DNA of 64,000 bases from Corynebacterium yudongzhengii (GCF_003065405.1 NZ_CP026947.1:1116001-1180000), one strand, 5' to 3'; positions 20,283 to 32,657 are shown, counted from the stretch's first letter. Notes: generated by a model from the sequence alone, not told the origin. Numbers and translations: made by a program.

Positions 20283-21539
20283 GTGAGCGATCAGAGGCGA
20301 AGTGAGTGTGACCGTATTGTCGTCGGCGTCGGCGGAGGCATCGCCGCCTACAAGGCGTGCTATGTGATCCGCGACTTCACCGAGGCCGGGGCGCAGGTGC
20401 GCGTGGTGCCCACCGAATCCGCTCTGCGTTTCGTCGGCGCCGCGACCTTCGAGGCCTTGAGCGGCAACCCGGTATCCACCACGGTGTTCGACGATGTCGA
20501 CGAAGTGCAGCACGTCCGCATCGGCCAGGAGGCCGACCTCATCGTCATCGCCCCAGCCACCGCGGACCTCATGGCCCGCATCGCCCAGGGGCGTGCCGAC
20601 GACCTGCTGACCGCCACCGTGCTCGTCGCCACGTGTCCCGTCTTGATCGTGCCCGCCATGCATACCGAGATGTGGCAGAACCCGGCCACCCGCCGCAACG
20701 TGCGTATCCTGCGCGAGCATGGCATCACCGTCATGGAACCCGCCCACGGGCGCCTCACCGGTGCCGATTCTGGCGCAGGCCGCCTCCCGGATCCGGAGCA
20801 GATCACCCAACTCGCCCGGAGCCTGCGGGCCGGTTTCGCGCCGCGGACAGATTGGTCTGATCGGAAGGTTCTCATCACCGCCGGCGGCACGCAGGAAGAC
20901 ATCGACCCGGTGCGCTATATCGGCAACCGATCTTCGGGGCGTCAGGGCTTCGCGCTCGCCGAGGCGGCGGCTCAGCGCGGCGCCCAGGTGACGGTGGTCG
21001 CCGGAAATACCGCCGAGCTGCCCACCCCGATCGGTGCGGAGGTCATCTCCGTGCGCTCGACGCGGGAGATGTACGACGCGGTCCATGCCCGCGCCAACGA
21101 CAACGACACCATCCTGATGGCCGCGGCCGTCTCCGATTTCCGCCCGGAGAGCAGCGCGGAGAACAAACTGAAGAAGGGCAGTGACGATGACGCTCTGACC
21201 ACGGTGCGCCTCGTCGAAAACCCGGACATCTTGGCCTCCGTGGTCGACGCCCGCCACGACGGAAAGCTCAATGCGGAGACCGTGATCGTGGGTTTTGCCG
21301 CCGAGACCGGCGACCAAGAACACACGCCGCTGGAGATGGGCCGGGCGAAGCTGCGCCGCAAGGGCTGCGATGTGCTCATGGTTAATGATGTCGCCGGTGG
21401 CGCTGTCTTCGGGGCGACGGAGAACGCGGGGTGGCTCGTCGATAAGCACGGCGATGAGCGGGTGGTCGCCGATGGCTCGAAGCTCGACGTGGCCTTCCAG
21501 ATTCTCGACGCGGTGGATCGCTGCATGCAGGATCGTTGA
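20283..21539 (+). CDS. coaBC: Bifunctional phosphopantothenoylcysteine decarboxylase / phosphopantothenate-cysteine ligase
   Basis: Catalyses two successive steps of coenzyme A synthesis: ligation of cysteine to phosphopantothenate (CoaB half) and decarboxylation (CoaC half, FMN-dependent). Residues from about 10 to 185 form the flavoprotein half (IVVGVGGGIAAYKA at the start, PAMHTEMWQNPATRRN in the middle). The CoaB half starts near 195 with VLITAGGTQEDIDPVRYIGN. Total 418 residues from the GTG at 20283. An in-frame GTG at 20259 overlaps the -10 box and is less likely. In other corynebacteria it directly follows rpoZ. Confidence 0.94.
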   Translation: MSDQRRSECDRIVVGVGGGIAAYKACYVIRDFTEAGAQVRVVPTESALRFVGAATFEALSGNPVSTTVFDDVDEVQHVRIGQEADLIVIAPATADLMARIAQGRADDLLTATVLVATCPVLIVPAMHTEMWQNPATRRNVRILREHGITVMEPAHGRLTGADSGAGRLPDPEQITQLARSLRAGFAPRTDWSDRKVLITAGGTQEDIDPVRYIGNRSSGRQGFALAEAAAQRGAQVTVVAGNTAELPTPIGAEVISVRSTREMYDAVHARANDNDTILMAAAVSDFRPESSAENKLKKGSDDDALTTVRLVENPDILASVVDARHDGKLNAETVIVGFAAETGDQEHTPLEMGRAKLRRKGCDVLMVNDVAGGAVFGATENAGWLVDKHGDERVVADGSKLDVAFQILDAVDRCMQDR

Positions 21540-21544
21540 AATAT

Positions 21545-21560
21545 TAGACCGCTTGGTCTA
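21545..21560. promoter_or_regulatory. McbR-type operator upstream of metK
   Basis: TAGAC-CGCTTG-GTCTA fits the published McbR box TAGAC-N6-GTCTA of C. glutamicum, where McbR, sensing S-adenosylhomocysteine, represses methionine and sulfur genes including metK. It overlaps a TATATT (21559-21564) that could be the metK -10 box, so binding would block RNA polymerase. The mcbR gene itself is outside the window. Confidence 0.85.
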
Positions 21561-21564
21561 TATT
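21559..21564 (+). promoter_or_regulatory. Probable -10 element of metK
   Basis: TATATT overlapping the right half of the McbR box, about 60 bases before the metK ATG. Confidence 0.45.
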
Positions 21565-21624
21565 GGGGCGATGTCGCCGTCCGGCGATAGTTGAAGAACA
21601 CACCTAAGTAGAGGAATCAAGTAC

Positions 21625-22842
<1,218 letters not shown>

Positions 22843-22853
22843 ACTCTGGCCCC

Positions 22854-24887
22854 ATGGCCTCTCGCAGCACCCACGACATCGCCCGCAACCGGCCGGTGGC
22901 GCGGGTGCTGCCGCTATTAGGCCCGGCCCACCTCGACCGCGGCTTCGACTACCTGGTTGCCGAAGACCAATCCGCGACCGCCCAGCCCGGCACGAAGGTG
23001 CGGGTGCGCTTCGCCGGCAGGCTGGTCGACGCCCTCGTCCTCGAGCGCCTTAGCGACAGCGACTTCGACGGCAACCTGCGCTTTATCGAGCGCGTCATCT
23101 CCCCGGAGGTGGTTTACCCGGAGCGGATCGCTAAGCTCATCGATTCTTTGGCCAAGCGCTACGCCGGCACGCGCTCGGATATCATCCGCCTGGCAATTCC
23201 CCCACGCCACGCCGGCGCCGAGGACGCCGATACCACCACCTCCTGGCAGGATCTCGGCACCGCCGCCGAGCCGGACCTATCGGCTTTTAGTTCGTACCGC
23301 TTCGGCGAGTCCTTCGTCGACGCCGTGATCGCCGGGCACACCGCCCGCGCCGCGTGGCAGCCGGCGCCGGGGGAGGACTGGGCCGCCGCCTTGGCCGCGC
23401 TCGCCGTCAAGGTCGCCATCGAGGGCCGCGGCGCGCTCATCGTCGTCCCCGACCAGCGCGACCTGGACCTTTTGGAGCACGCCGTGCGCGCGCATGTCTC
23501 CGCCCGCCAGGTCACCGTCTTGCACTCCGGGCTGGGCCCGCAGGCGCGGTATCGTCGCTACCTGTCAATCCTCAGCGGGCAGGCGCGGTTGGTCATCGGC
23601 ACCCGTTCGGCCGCGTTCGCGCCGGTAAAAGACCTCTCGCTCGCGGTCATCGTGGCCGATGGCGATGATAGCCACGTCAGCCCGCTGGCGCCTTATCCCC
23701 ACGTGCGCGAGATCCTATCCACCCGCTCGAGTATCGAGCAGTGCTCGCTGGTGATCGCCTCCGCGACGCGCAGCGCGGAGGCCCAGCTTCTGGTGCGCAG
23801 CGGGTGGGTGCACGAGCTCGTCGCCACGCGGGAGAGCGTGCGTGCCCGCATGCCGCTCATCCGCGCCGCCGGCGACAGCGAGTTCGAGATGATCCGCGAC
23901 CCCCGGGCCCGCTCCGCGCGGCTGCCGCTGGTCGCCTTCGAGGCCGCGCGCAAGGCCCTCGATCGCGATGAGCCCGTGCTCATCCAGGTGCCCCGCAAGG
24001 GCTATATCCCGGTGCTGGCCTGCGGGAACTGCCGGGCCCCGGCGCGCTGCCGAGCGTGCAACGGGCCGCTGGGCCTGCCACCGGATACGGGGGAGACCGG
24101 TAGCGTGCCGACGTGCCGCTGGTGCGGGCGCCCCGATTCCAAGCATCGTTGCGGCGAGTGCGGCTCGCCGAAGCTGCGCGCGGTGGTGCTGGGCTCTGAG
24201 CGCACGGCGGAGGAGCTGGGGCGGGCATTTCCGTCGACACCCGTGGTGCACTCCGGCGGTAACCGGATCGTGGACACGATCGAGCAGAAGACGGGCCTGG
24301 TGGTGGCCACCCCCGGCGCGGAACCCGTGGTGGCCGGCGGCGGCTACTACGGCGCCGGGTTGTTACTGGATACGTGGGCGCTGCTGGGACGGCAGGACCT
24401 GCGCGCCGGCGAGGACACGCTGGCGAAGTGGGTGGCGGTGGCCAACCGGGTCGCCCCGCAGCGCGCCGGTGGCGAGGTCATCGTCGTCGCGGACCCGGGC
24501 CTGCGGGTGGTGCAGGAGTTTGTGCGTTGGGATGTCGTCGACGCGGCCGAGCGTGAGCTCGCCGAGCGTGGCGAGGTCGGTTTCCCGCCGACGGTGCACA
24601 TGGCCGCCGTCGACGGCGCGCACGAGTCCTTGGAGCGCTTCCGCAGCTTGCTCGAGCTGCCGGAGGGGGCCGATATCTTAGGACCGGTCGATCTGCCCGC
24701 CAACGACCGCCTGCCCGGCGAGTACGACGAGAAGCGTTTCGGCCCGGCCCAGCGCATCCTCGTGCGCACCCCGCTGGGCCCGCGTTCGCAGCTGGGCGAG
24801 GCGCTGAAGGCCGCCGCGGTGGCACGCAGTCTGCGCAAAGACGACCTGCCGCTGCGCATCCGCGTCGACCCGGTGAAGATCGGGTGA
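22854..24887 (+). CDS. priA: Primosomal protein N' (PriA), probably without helicase activity
   Basis: PriA recognises stalled forks and loads the replication restart primosome. The 677-residue sequence keeps the N-terminal DNA-binding part (VARVLPLLGPAHLDRGFDYL) and the cysteine-rich zinc insert at about 385-445, with four CxxC pairs (CGNC, CRAC, CRWC, CGEC). The Walker A motif expected after residue 160 is absent: the place reads PGEDWAAALAALAVK rather than GxGKT, and no DEEH box is seen where IVADGDDSH stands. Loss of the ATPase site is known for actinobacterial PriA, so this is a probable structural restart protein. Confidence 0.9.
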   Translation: MASRSTHDIARNRPVARVLPLLGPAHLDRGFDYLVAEDQSATAQPGTKVRVRFAGRLVDALVLERLSDSDFDGNLRFIERVISPEVVYPERIAKLIDSLAKRYAGTRSDIIRLAIPPRHAGAEDADTTTSWQDLGTAAEPDLSAFSSYRFGESFVDAVIAGHTARAAWQPAPGEDWAAALAALAVKVAIEGRGALIVVPDQRDLDLLEHAVRAHVSARQVTVLHSGLGPQARYRRYLSILSGQARLVIGTRSAAFAPVKDLSLAVIVADGDDSHVSPLAPYPHVREILSTRSSIEQCSLVIASATRSAEAQLLVRSGWVHELVATRESVRARMPLIRAAGDSEFEMIRDPRARSARLPLVAFEAARKALDRDEPVLIQVPRKGYIPVLACGNCRAPARCRACNGPLGLPPDTGETGSVPTCRWCGRPDSKHRCGECGSPKLRAVVLGSERTAEELGRAFPSTPVVHSGGNRIVDTIEQKTGLVVATPGAEPVVAGGGYYGAGLLLDTWALLGRQDLRAGEDTLAKWVAVANRVAPQRAGGEVIVVADPGLRVVQEFVRWDVVDAAERELAERGEVGFPPTVHMAAVDGAHESLERFRSLLELPEGADILGPVDLPANDRLPGEYDEKRFGPAQRILVRTPLGPRSQLGEALKAAAVARSLRKDDLPLRIRVDPVKIG

Positions 24888-24934
24888 TTTAGGATCGAGT
24901 TCTAAGGCCCGAACCGCCGGAAGGAGCAGAGTCG

Positions 24935-25468
24935 TTGACGTTAAGAGAAATCCGCCTATTCGGTGACCCCGTGCTCACCACGCAGGCAGCCGAGGTGGAC
25001 AAGGCCGACTTTGGTAGTGAGAAGCTGCGTCTCCAGGTCGAGGACATGTTGGAGACCATGGACGAGGCCGGCGGGGTCGGCTTGGCCGCCAACCAGATCG
25101 GCAGCCTACGCCGCGTGATCGTCTTCGACACCACCCATCAGCCCGGGGGCCTGCGCGGCCACCTCATCAACCCGCGCTGGCAGCCTTTGACCCGGGAAAG
25201 CCAGTTGGGTCCCGAGGGCTGCCTGTCGATCCCGGGCATCTCCGCCGACACCCCGCGCTCCTACCGCGTCCAGGCCTCCGGCTACGACGTCGAGGGCCGC
25301 CCGATCGGGATCGCCGCCACCGGGCTGCTGGCGCGCTGCCTCCAGCACGAACACGATCACTTAGAGGGCGTGCTGTTTTTATCGCGTCTCGACGACGCTG
25401 CCCGCCGCGAGGCCATGGCCGCGATCCGCCGGGCGAACTGGTTCACCACGAGAAAGGACACCCTGTAA
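24935..25468 (+). CDS. def: Peptide deformylase
   Basis: Removes the formyl group from new protein N termini. The three motifs are complete: GVGLAANQIG, EGCLSIPG and QHEHDHLEG, supplying Cys and two His metal ligands and the catalytic Glu. Length is 177 residues. The start is TTG at 24935 with aaggag 8 nt upstream; no better codon is near. It pairs with fmt, which begins 4 bases after its stop. Confidence 0.95.
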   Translation: MTLREIRLFGDPVLTTQAAEVDKADFGSEKLRLQVEDMLETMDEAGGVGLAANQIGSLRRVIVFDTTHQPGGLRGHLINPRWQPLTRESQLGPEGCLSIPGISADTPRSYRVQASGYDVEGRPIGIAATGLLARCLQHEHDHLEGVLFLSRLDDAARREAMAAIRRANWFTTRKDTL

Positions 25469-25472
25469 CACC

Positions 25473-26408
25473 ATGCGTCTGGTATTCGCCGGAACCCCGG
25501 AACCCGCGGTGGTGGCGCTCGAGCGTCTGCTCGCCAGCGAGCACGAGGTCGTCGCCGTGATCACCCGCCCGGATGCCCGCCGTGGCCGCGGCCGGAGCCT
25601 GCACCCTTCGCCGGTGGCGAAGCTTGCGGAAGAACGCGGCATCGAGGTGCTCAAGCCCGCCACCCTGCGCGCCGACAGCGAGGACGGCGAGGCCGTGCGC
25701 GAGCGCCTGCGCGGGCTCGCCCCCGAGGCCATCCCCGTGGTGGCCTACGGCAACCTGATCCCGGCCGACCTGCTCGAGCTGCCCACCCATGGCTGGGTCA
25801 ACCTGCACTTTTCGGTGCTGCCCGCCTGGCGGGGCGCGGCCCCCGTCCAGGCTGCGATCGCCGCGGGCGACGACGTCACCGGGGCTACGACCTTCCGTCT
25901 CGACGAAGGCCTCGATACCGGCGATATCCTCGGCCAGATGACGGAGACCATCCGCGCCGATGACACCGCCGATGACCTGCTCACCCGCCTGGCGTATGCG
26001 GGTGCGGACTTACTCGTCGCCACCATGGACATCCTCGCCTCCGGCGAGGCCCGCCCGGAGAGGCAGACCGGGGAGGCGACGTATGCCCCGAAGATCACCA
26101 CGGAGCAGGCGCGTATCGACTGGTCAGCGCCCGCGCTCGCCGTCGATAGGCACATCCGCGCCCACACCCCGGCGCCAGGGGCCTGGACGATGATGGACGA
26201 CGTGCGCCTGAAGATCGGCCCTGTCACCCACACCGAGCGCGAGCTGCAGGCGGGCGAGATGGTGATCGAGAAGAATGACGTCTACGTCGGCACCGCCACC
26301 ACCGCGGTGCGCCTCGGCGAGCTGCAGGCCCCGGGCAAGAAGCGCATGGACGCCGCCGCCTGGGCCCGCGGCATCGGCAATCCAGAGCAGCAAAGGAGCC
26401 TGAAGTGA
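25473..26408 (+). CDS. fmt: Methionyl-tRNA formyltransferase
   Basis: Formylates initiator Met-tRNA with 10-formyl-tetrahydrofolate. The 311 residues start RLVFAGTPEPAVVALERLL and carry the catalytic loop region NLHFSVLPAWRGAAPVQAAI near residue 110. A C-terminal OB-like domain follows from about 205. It lies between def and rsmB, and its stop overlaps the rsmB GTG by four bases. Confidence 0.96.
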   Translation: MRLVFAGTPEPAVVALERLLASEHEVVAVITRPDARRGRGRSLHPSPVAKLAEERGIEVLKPATLRADSEDGEAVRERLRGLAPEAIPVVAYGNLIPADLLELPTHGWVNLHFSVLPAWRGAAPVQAAIAAGDDVTGATTFRLDEGLDTGDILGQMTETIRADDTADDLLTRLAYAGADLLVATMDILASGEARPERQTGEATYAPKITTEQARIDWSAPALAVDRHIRAHTPAPGAWTMMDDVRLKIGPVTHTERELQAGEMVIEKNDVYVGTATTAVRLGELQAPGKKRMDAAAWARGIGNPEQQRSLK

Positions 26409-27823
26409 GCGGAGGATTCCGATCCCGGTCGACCCACGGCGACCGGCCGAAGAAGAAACCGGCGGCGAAGAAACCGGCCGCGCCGAAGCCGGCGGATGTC
26501 GACGTCGACGCCGCCCGGCGCGCCGCCTTCGACACCCTGCGCCGCGTCCACGGCGACGGCGCCTACGCCAACCTGACGCTGCCGAAGCTCTTGCGGGAGC
26601 GCAAGATCCGCGACCGAGACGCCGCCTTCGCCACCGAGATCACCTATGGCACGCTGCGGCTGACCGGCAACGTGGACGCGGTGATCGCCGAGTGCTCGTC
26701 ACGCCCGCTGGCAGAGATCGCCCCGGAGGCGCTCGACGCGCTGCGCCTGGGGACCTATCAGCTGCTGCATACGCGCGTGGACGCGCACGCGGCCGTCGAC
26801 ACCTCCGTGCGCCTGGTGGACTACGCAGGCCTGCCGCAGGCCAAGGGCTTCGTCAACGGCATTCTGCGCACCGTCAGCCGCACCCCGGCGCAGGCGTGGG
26901 CCGAGAAGCTCACCCCGCAAGATCCGACCGCGGCGCTGGCCTACACCACGGCGCACCCGGAGTGGATCGTGCGCTCCTTTGCCGCCGCACTCGGCGACGA
27001 CGAGCAGCTCCGCGACGCCCTCGCCGCCGATTCCGAGCGCCCCGCGGTGCACCTGTCCGCCCGGCCCGGTGAGATCTCCGCCGAGGAGCTCGCGCTGATC
27101 ACCGGCGGCACCGAAGGTCAGTACTCGCCCTATGCCGTCTACCTCGACGGCGGCGATCCCGGCCAGCTGGAGCCCGTGAAATCTCAGCTCGCCGCGGTAC
27201 AGGACGAGGGCTCGCAGCTCATCGCCCGCGCCCTCACCAAGGCCGAGGTGGCCAACGACGCCGGCCGCTGGCTCGACCTATGCGCCGGTCCGGGCGGTAA
27301 GGCGGCGCTGCTCGGCGCGCTCGCGCGGATCGAGAGGGCGCATGTCGACGCCGTCGAGATCTCCGAACACCGCGCAGCGCTCATCGAGAACGCCGTGCGC
27401 GGCCTGCCGGTGACGATTCACCGCGCGGACGGCCGCGAGCCCGGGCTCGAGGAGGGCTACGACCGCGTGCTGGTCGACGCCCCCTGCTCCGGTCTGGGTG
27501 CTTTGCGACGCCGCCCTGAAGCCCGCTGGCGCAAGCAGGAATCGGATATCACCGAGCTCAACGAGCTGCAGTATGAGCTGTTGCGCTCCGCGCTGCGCCT
27601 AGTGCGGCCCGGCGGGGTGGTGGTCTACTCGACGTGTTCGCCGGATCTGCGCGAGACCCGCGGTGTGGTGGATCGCGTGGTGGGCGAGAGGCTGGCCGTC
27701 GAGGAAGACGCGCGCGGGCTCGTGGAGCCGATGACCGACGTCGGAGCTGGGCCGAGCGTGCAGATGTGGCCGCATCGCCACGGCACCGACGCGATGTTCT
27801 TCGCGCTGCTGCGCAAACCGTAG
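26405..27823 (+). CDS. rsmB: 16S rRNA (cytosine-967-C5)-methyltransferase, NusB-Sun fusion
   Basis: Methylates C967 of 16S rRNA using S-adenosylmethionine. The 472-residue protein has a basic, Lys-Pro-Ala-rich N-terminal tail (residues 8-33), a NusB-like RNA-binding domain (about 36-165), and the methyltransferase domain from about 260. In the latter, LCAGPGGKAALLG binds the methyl donor, and APCSGLGALRRRPEARW and VYSTCSPD hold the two conserved Cys. It overlaps fmt by GTGA and ends the def-fmt-rsmB set. Confidence 0.94.
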   Translation: MSGGFRSRSTHGDRPKKKPAAKKPAAPKPADVDVDAARRAAFDTLRRVHGDGAYANLTLPKLLRERKIRDRDAAFATEITYGTLRLTGNVDAVIAECSSRPLAEIAPEALDALRLGTYQLLHTRVDAHAAVDTSVRLVDYAGLPQAKGFVNGILRTVSRTPAQAWAEKLTPQDPTAALAYTTAHPEWIVRSFAAALGDDEQLRDALAADSERPAVHLSARPGEISAEELALITGGTEGQYSPYAVYLDGGDPGQLEPVKSQLAAVQDEGSQLIARALTKAEVANDAGRWLDLCAGPGGKAALLGALARIERAHVDAVEISEHRAALIENAVRGLPVTIHRADGREPGLEEGYDRVLVDAPCSGLGALRRRPEARWRKQESDITELNELQYELLRSALRLVRPGGVVVYSTCSPDLRETRGVVDRVVGERLAVEEDARGLVEPMTDVGAGPSVQMWPHRHGTDAMFFALLRKP

Positions 27824-27835
27824 GCGAGAGCCGGC

Positions 27836-28558
27836 CTAAAGGCCCCGAAAAACGGGCGCGCGCTTTTCCGCCCGCGCCTTCGCGGCCTCCACGAGGTCCT
27901 CGGAGTTCGCCGCCGCCTGCCGGAAGCGCTCGCGCTCGGCCTCGGTGTAGGGAGCGTAGCCGTCGTGGGTGAACTCCGCTTTGAGGTGGCGCAAGGTCAG
28001 CGGGGCCTTGTCGGCGAGGCGGCGGGCGAGGGCGCAGGCGTCGTCACGCTCGCCGGAGCGTAATGCGAAGCCGCACTCGAGCGCCTCCGCGGCCGAGACC
28101 GTCTCGCTGGCCAGCAGCAGAGCCCGCGCCCGCGCCCCGCCGAAGAGGCGTTCGGCGGCGCGCACGCTCACCCCGTCGAGGGCGATCGCGACGTCGACCG
28201 CCGGGATCTTAAACCACGCCCGCTCAGAGACAATCCGCAGATCACACGCCATCGCCAACAGTGTGCCGGCACCGACCGCCGGGCCATTGACCGCCGCCAC
28301 CACGGGCACCGGCGCGTTCTGGAGGCAGGCTAAGGTGGCGGTGATCTCGTCATAAAGCCCCTCCGATTCTGGGCCGAGATCCAGATCCGCGCCGGCGCAG
28401 AAGGCGGTGCCGGCGCCGGTGAGCACGAGGGCGCGGGCGCCGGCCTCAAGAGCCTCCGACACCTGCCGGCGGATCGTGCGGCAGAGTTCGTGGTTGAGCG
28501 CGTTGCGGCGGGAATGCCGATCGAGAGTTATCACCGCGATGTGATCGTCCACGGGCAC
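27836..28558 (-). CDS. Enoyl-CoA hydratase/isomerase family protein
   Basis: A 240-residue crotonase-fold protein. The oxyanion-hole segments LTGAGTAFCAGADLDL and AAVNGPAVGAGTLLAMACDL are present, typical of the family. Which acyl-CoA it uses cannot be read from sequence. It is the only minus-strand gene between rsmB and rpe and ends 12 bases from the rsmB stop. The GTG at 28558 is preferred; a second GTG two codons in is also possible. It is divergent from rpe. Confidence 0.85.
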   Translation of the reverse strand: MPVDDHIAVITLDRHSRRNALNHELCRTIRRQVSEALEAGARALVLTGAGTAFCAGADLDLGPESEGLYDEITATLACLQNAPVPVVAAVNGPAVGAGTLLAMACDLRIVSERAWFKIPAVDVAIALDGVSVRAAERLFGGARARALLLASETVSAAEALECGFALRSGERDDACALARRLADKAPLTLRHLKAEFTHDGYAPYTEAERERFRQAAANSEDLVEAAKARAEKRAPVFRGL

Positions 28559-28584
28559 CTTCTTTCTCGTGGTGTACGGGCAGG

Positions 28585-28590
28585 TATTCT
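28585..28590 (+). promoter_or_regulatory. -10 element for leaderless rpe and the rib operon
   Basis: TATTCT followed by a 7-nt spacer and the ATG of rpe. The region is too short to hold an FMN riboswitch. Confidence 0.5.
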
Positions 28591-28597
28591 GGCCACC

Positions 28598-29251
28598 ATG
28601 AGTGCACCGTACATTGCCCCGTCGATCCTAGCGGCTGATTTCGCCGTGCTCGGCGAGGAGATCTGCGCCAGCGCCCAGGCCGACTGGATTCACGTGGACA
28701 TCATGGATGGCCATTTCGTCCCCAACCTCTCGTTCGGGCCGGGGGTGACGGGGGTCGTCGATAAGCTCACCGACCTCGAGCTCGACGTCCACCTGATGAT
28801 CGAGGAGCCGGAGCGCTGGGTCGAGACCTACATCGACGCTGGTGCCGATACCGTGATCTTCCACGTCGAGGCGACCGACGATCACGTCGCGCTCGCCCGG
28901 CGCATCCGCGAGCTCGGCGCGAAGGCGGGTTTCTCCCTGAAGCCGGCCACCCCCATCGAGCCCTACCTCGAGCACCTCGAGCACTATGACGAGGTGCTGG
29001 TCATGAGCGTTGAGCCGGGCTTCGGTGGCCAGTCGTTCATGCCGGATCAGCTGGAGAAGGTCCGCGCGCTGCGCGAGGCGATCGACGCCCGCGGCCTGGA
29101 TACCATCATCGAGATCGACGGCGGCATCAACGCTAAGACCATCGCCGAGGCCGCGGCCGCCGGGGCGGACGCGTTCGTCGCCGGCTCCGCCGTCTACGGC
29201 ACGGGGGACCCGGCCCGCGCCATCGACGAACTGCGTTCGCTGGCGAGCTAG
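28598..29251 (+). CDS. rpe: Ribulose-phosphate 3-epimerase
   Basis: Interconverts ribulose-5-phosphate and xylulose-5-phosphate; ribulose-5-phosphate is also the substrate of RibBA encoded downstream. The 217-residue TIM barrel shows PSILAADFAVLGEE, HVDIMDGHFVPNLSFGP (metal ligands) and VMSVEPGFGGQSF. An open frame extends upstream to 28490, but ATG 28598 gives the proper N terminus and is served by the TATTCT box. The stop is followed at once by the ribD ATG. Confidence 0.95.
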   Translation: MSAPYIAPSILAADFAVLGEEICASAQADWIHVDIMDGHFVPNLSFGPGVTGVVDKLTDLELDVHLMIEEPERWVETYIDAGADTVIFHVEATDDHVALARRIRELGAKAGFSLKPATPIEPYLEHLEHYDEVLVMSVEPGFGGQSFMPDQLEKVRALREAIDARGLDTIIEIDGGINAKTIAEAAAAGADAFVAGSAVYGTGDPARAIDELRSLAS

Positions 29252-30241
29252 ATGCTCGCCGCCGCGATCGACGCCGCGCTGGCGGCCGGACGCCAGGCCC
29301 ACGGCCTGACCAGCCCGAATCCGCCGGTGGGATGCGCGCTTATCGACGATCACGGCGCCCTCATCGCCGTCGGCTCCACCCGCCCGGCCGGGGGTCACCA
29401 CGCCGAAATCGTGGCGCTGCGCCACGCGGGTGAGAGGGCGCGCGGGGCGACGGCCGTCGTCACGCTGGAGCCGTGCAACCACACCGGGCGCACCGGCCCG
29501 TGCGCGCAGGCGCTCATCGACGCCGGTATCGCCGCCGTCTACTACCTGCAGCCGGATCCGAACCCGGCCGCCAGCGGGGGAGCGCAGCACCTGCGAGACG
29601 CCGGCATCACCGTCGGCCGCATACACCGGCGGGTCCCGGAACTCGAGGCCTGGCTGCGCGCCACCCGGCTCGGCCGGCCGCATGTGACCGTGAAATTCGC
29701 GCAGAGCCTCGACGGCTACACCGCGGCCGTAGACGGCACCAGCCAGTGGATCACCTCGACCGTCTCGAGGCGCGATACGCACCGGGACCGGTTGCGTCGA
29801 GACGCGATTATCGTCGGCACGTCCACAGCGCTGGCGGATAACCCGTCGCTGAATGCGCGGGCGGTCGATGGCACGCCTTTTCCGGAGGAGCGCCAGCCGC
29901 GGCGGGTGGTCATCGGCAGCCGGGACGTGCGCGGGGCAGCGAGAAACCTCACCCGCCTGGGCTTTGAGCAATACGCCACGATCGACGAGGCGCTCGCGGC
30001 GCTCTACGCCGACGGTGCGCGCGACGTGCTCGTCGAAGGCGGCGCGACGCTGGCGGGCAGTTTCCTACGCGCCGGCCTGGTCGACGCCCTGCGCGTGTAC
30101 TTAGCCCCAGTGCTGCTCGGCAGCGGCGCCTCGACGGTCGGCGGCGGGCTGGCGCGCACGCTGGCGGAGGCGGAGCGCTTCGAGCTGGTGGGGCAGTGCC
30201 GGCTGGGCGATGACATGCGACTCAATTACGCAAGGAGATAG
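29252..30241 (+). CDS. ribD: Bifunctional diaminohydroxyphosphoribosylaminopyrimidine deaminase / reductase
   Basis: Second and third steps of riboflavin synthesis: deamination then reduction of the GTP-derived pyrimidine. The N-terminal deaminase (about 1-145) shows GHHAEIVALRHAG and LEPCNHTGRTGPC, which bind zinc. The C-terminal reductase starts near 148 with VTVKFAQSLDGYTAA. Length is 329 residues. It overlaps no neighbour but leaves no gap after rpe and only 3 bases before ribE. Confidence 0.95.
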   Translation: MLAAAIDAALAAGRQAHGLTSPNPPVGCALIDDHGALIAVGSTRPAGGHHAEIVALRHAGERARGATAVVTLEPCNHTGRTGPCAQALIDAGIAAVYYLQPDPNPAASGGAQHLRDAGITVGRIHRRVPELEAWLRATRLGRPHVTVKFAQSLDGYTAAVDGTSQWITSTVSRRDTHRDRLRRDAIIVGTSTALADNPSLNARAVDGTPFPEERQPRRVVIGSRDVRGAARNLTRLGFEQYATIDEALAALYADGARDVLVEGGATLAGSFLRAGLVDALRVYLAPVLLGSGASTVGGGLARTLAEAERFELVGQCRLGDDMRLNYARR

Positions 30242-30244
30242 CTG

Positions 30245-30862
30245 ATGTTTACTGGAATCGTGGAGGAGATCGGCACGGTGGCCGAGGTCACCGGGGATAG
30301 CGAGCATGCGCGGCTGCGGATCAACGCCGGGCGGGTGCTCGAGGATGCCGCGCTCGGCGACTCGATCGCAGTCAACGGTGTGTGCTTGACTATCGCGAGT
30401 AAAGACGACTCGAGCTTCAGCGCCGATGTGATGCGCGAGTCCCTCGATCGTTCCACCCTCGGTGAGCTGCAAGCCGGCTCGCCGGTCAACCTGGAGCGCG
30501 CGCTGGCCGCCTCCAACCGGCTCGGCGGACACATCATGCAGGGCCACGTCGATACCACCGTGCGCTTAAAGCACCGCGAGCACACCGACAACTGGGACAT
30601 CCTGCGCTTCGAGCTGCCCCAAGGGATCAGCCGATACGTGGTGGAGAAGGGCTCGATCGCGGTGGCGGGCACCTCGCTGACCGTCAGCGCGCTCGGCGAA
30701 GACTACTTCGAGGTCTCGCTGATTCCCACCACGCTGGAGCAGACGATCCTCGGCGAGCTGGCCGAAGGCGCGCGAGTCAACCTGGAGGTGGACATCCTCG
30801 GCAAGTACGTCGAGCGGATGCTCGCGGGACCAGATGCTCAGGTGTCGCAGACGGGGAACTAA
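30245..30862 (+). CDS. ribE: Riboflavin synthase, alpha chain
   Basis: Dismutates two molecules of 6,7-dimethyl-8-ribityllumazine to riboflavin. The 205 residues contain two tandem lumazine-binding repeats: [15 protein letters not shown] with [12 protein letters not shown] in the first and [12 protein letters not shown] with [12 protein letters not shown] in the second. It is third in rpe-ribD-ribE-ribBA-ribH. Called ribC in some Gram-positive annotations. Confidence 0.95.
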   Translation: MFTGIVEEIGTVAEVTGDSEHARLRINAGRVLEDAALGDSIAVNGVCLTIASKDDSSFSADVMRESLDRSTLGELQAGSPVNLERALAASNRLGGHIMQGHVDTTVRLKHREHTDNWDILRFELPQGISRYVVEKGSIAVAGTSLTVSALGEDYFEVSLIPTTLEQTILGELAEGARVNLEVDILGKYVERMLAGPDAQVSQTGN

Positions 30863-30873
30863 GCTTTCCGGTC

Positions 30874-32621
<1,748 letters not shown>

Positions 32622-32657
32622 ACTCGACCGGTAGTCAAAGATAGAGAGAGGCGTTTC

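Noticed and set aside
21540..21624. SAM riboswitch upstream of metK
   Set aside because: The 85-base gap is too short and lacks the conserved cores; an exact McbR box explains control.
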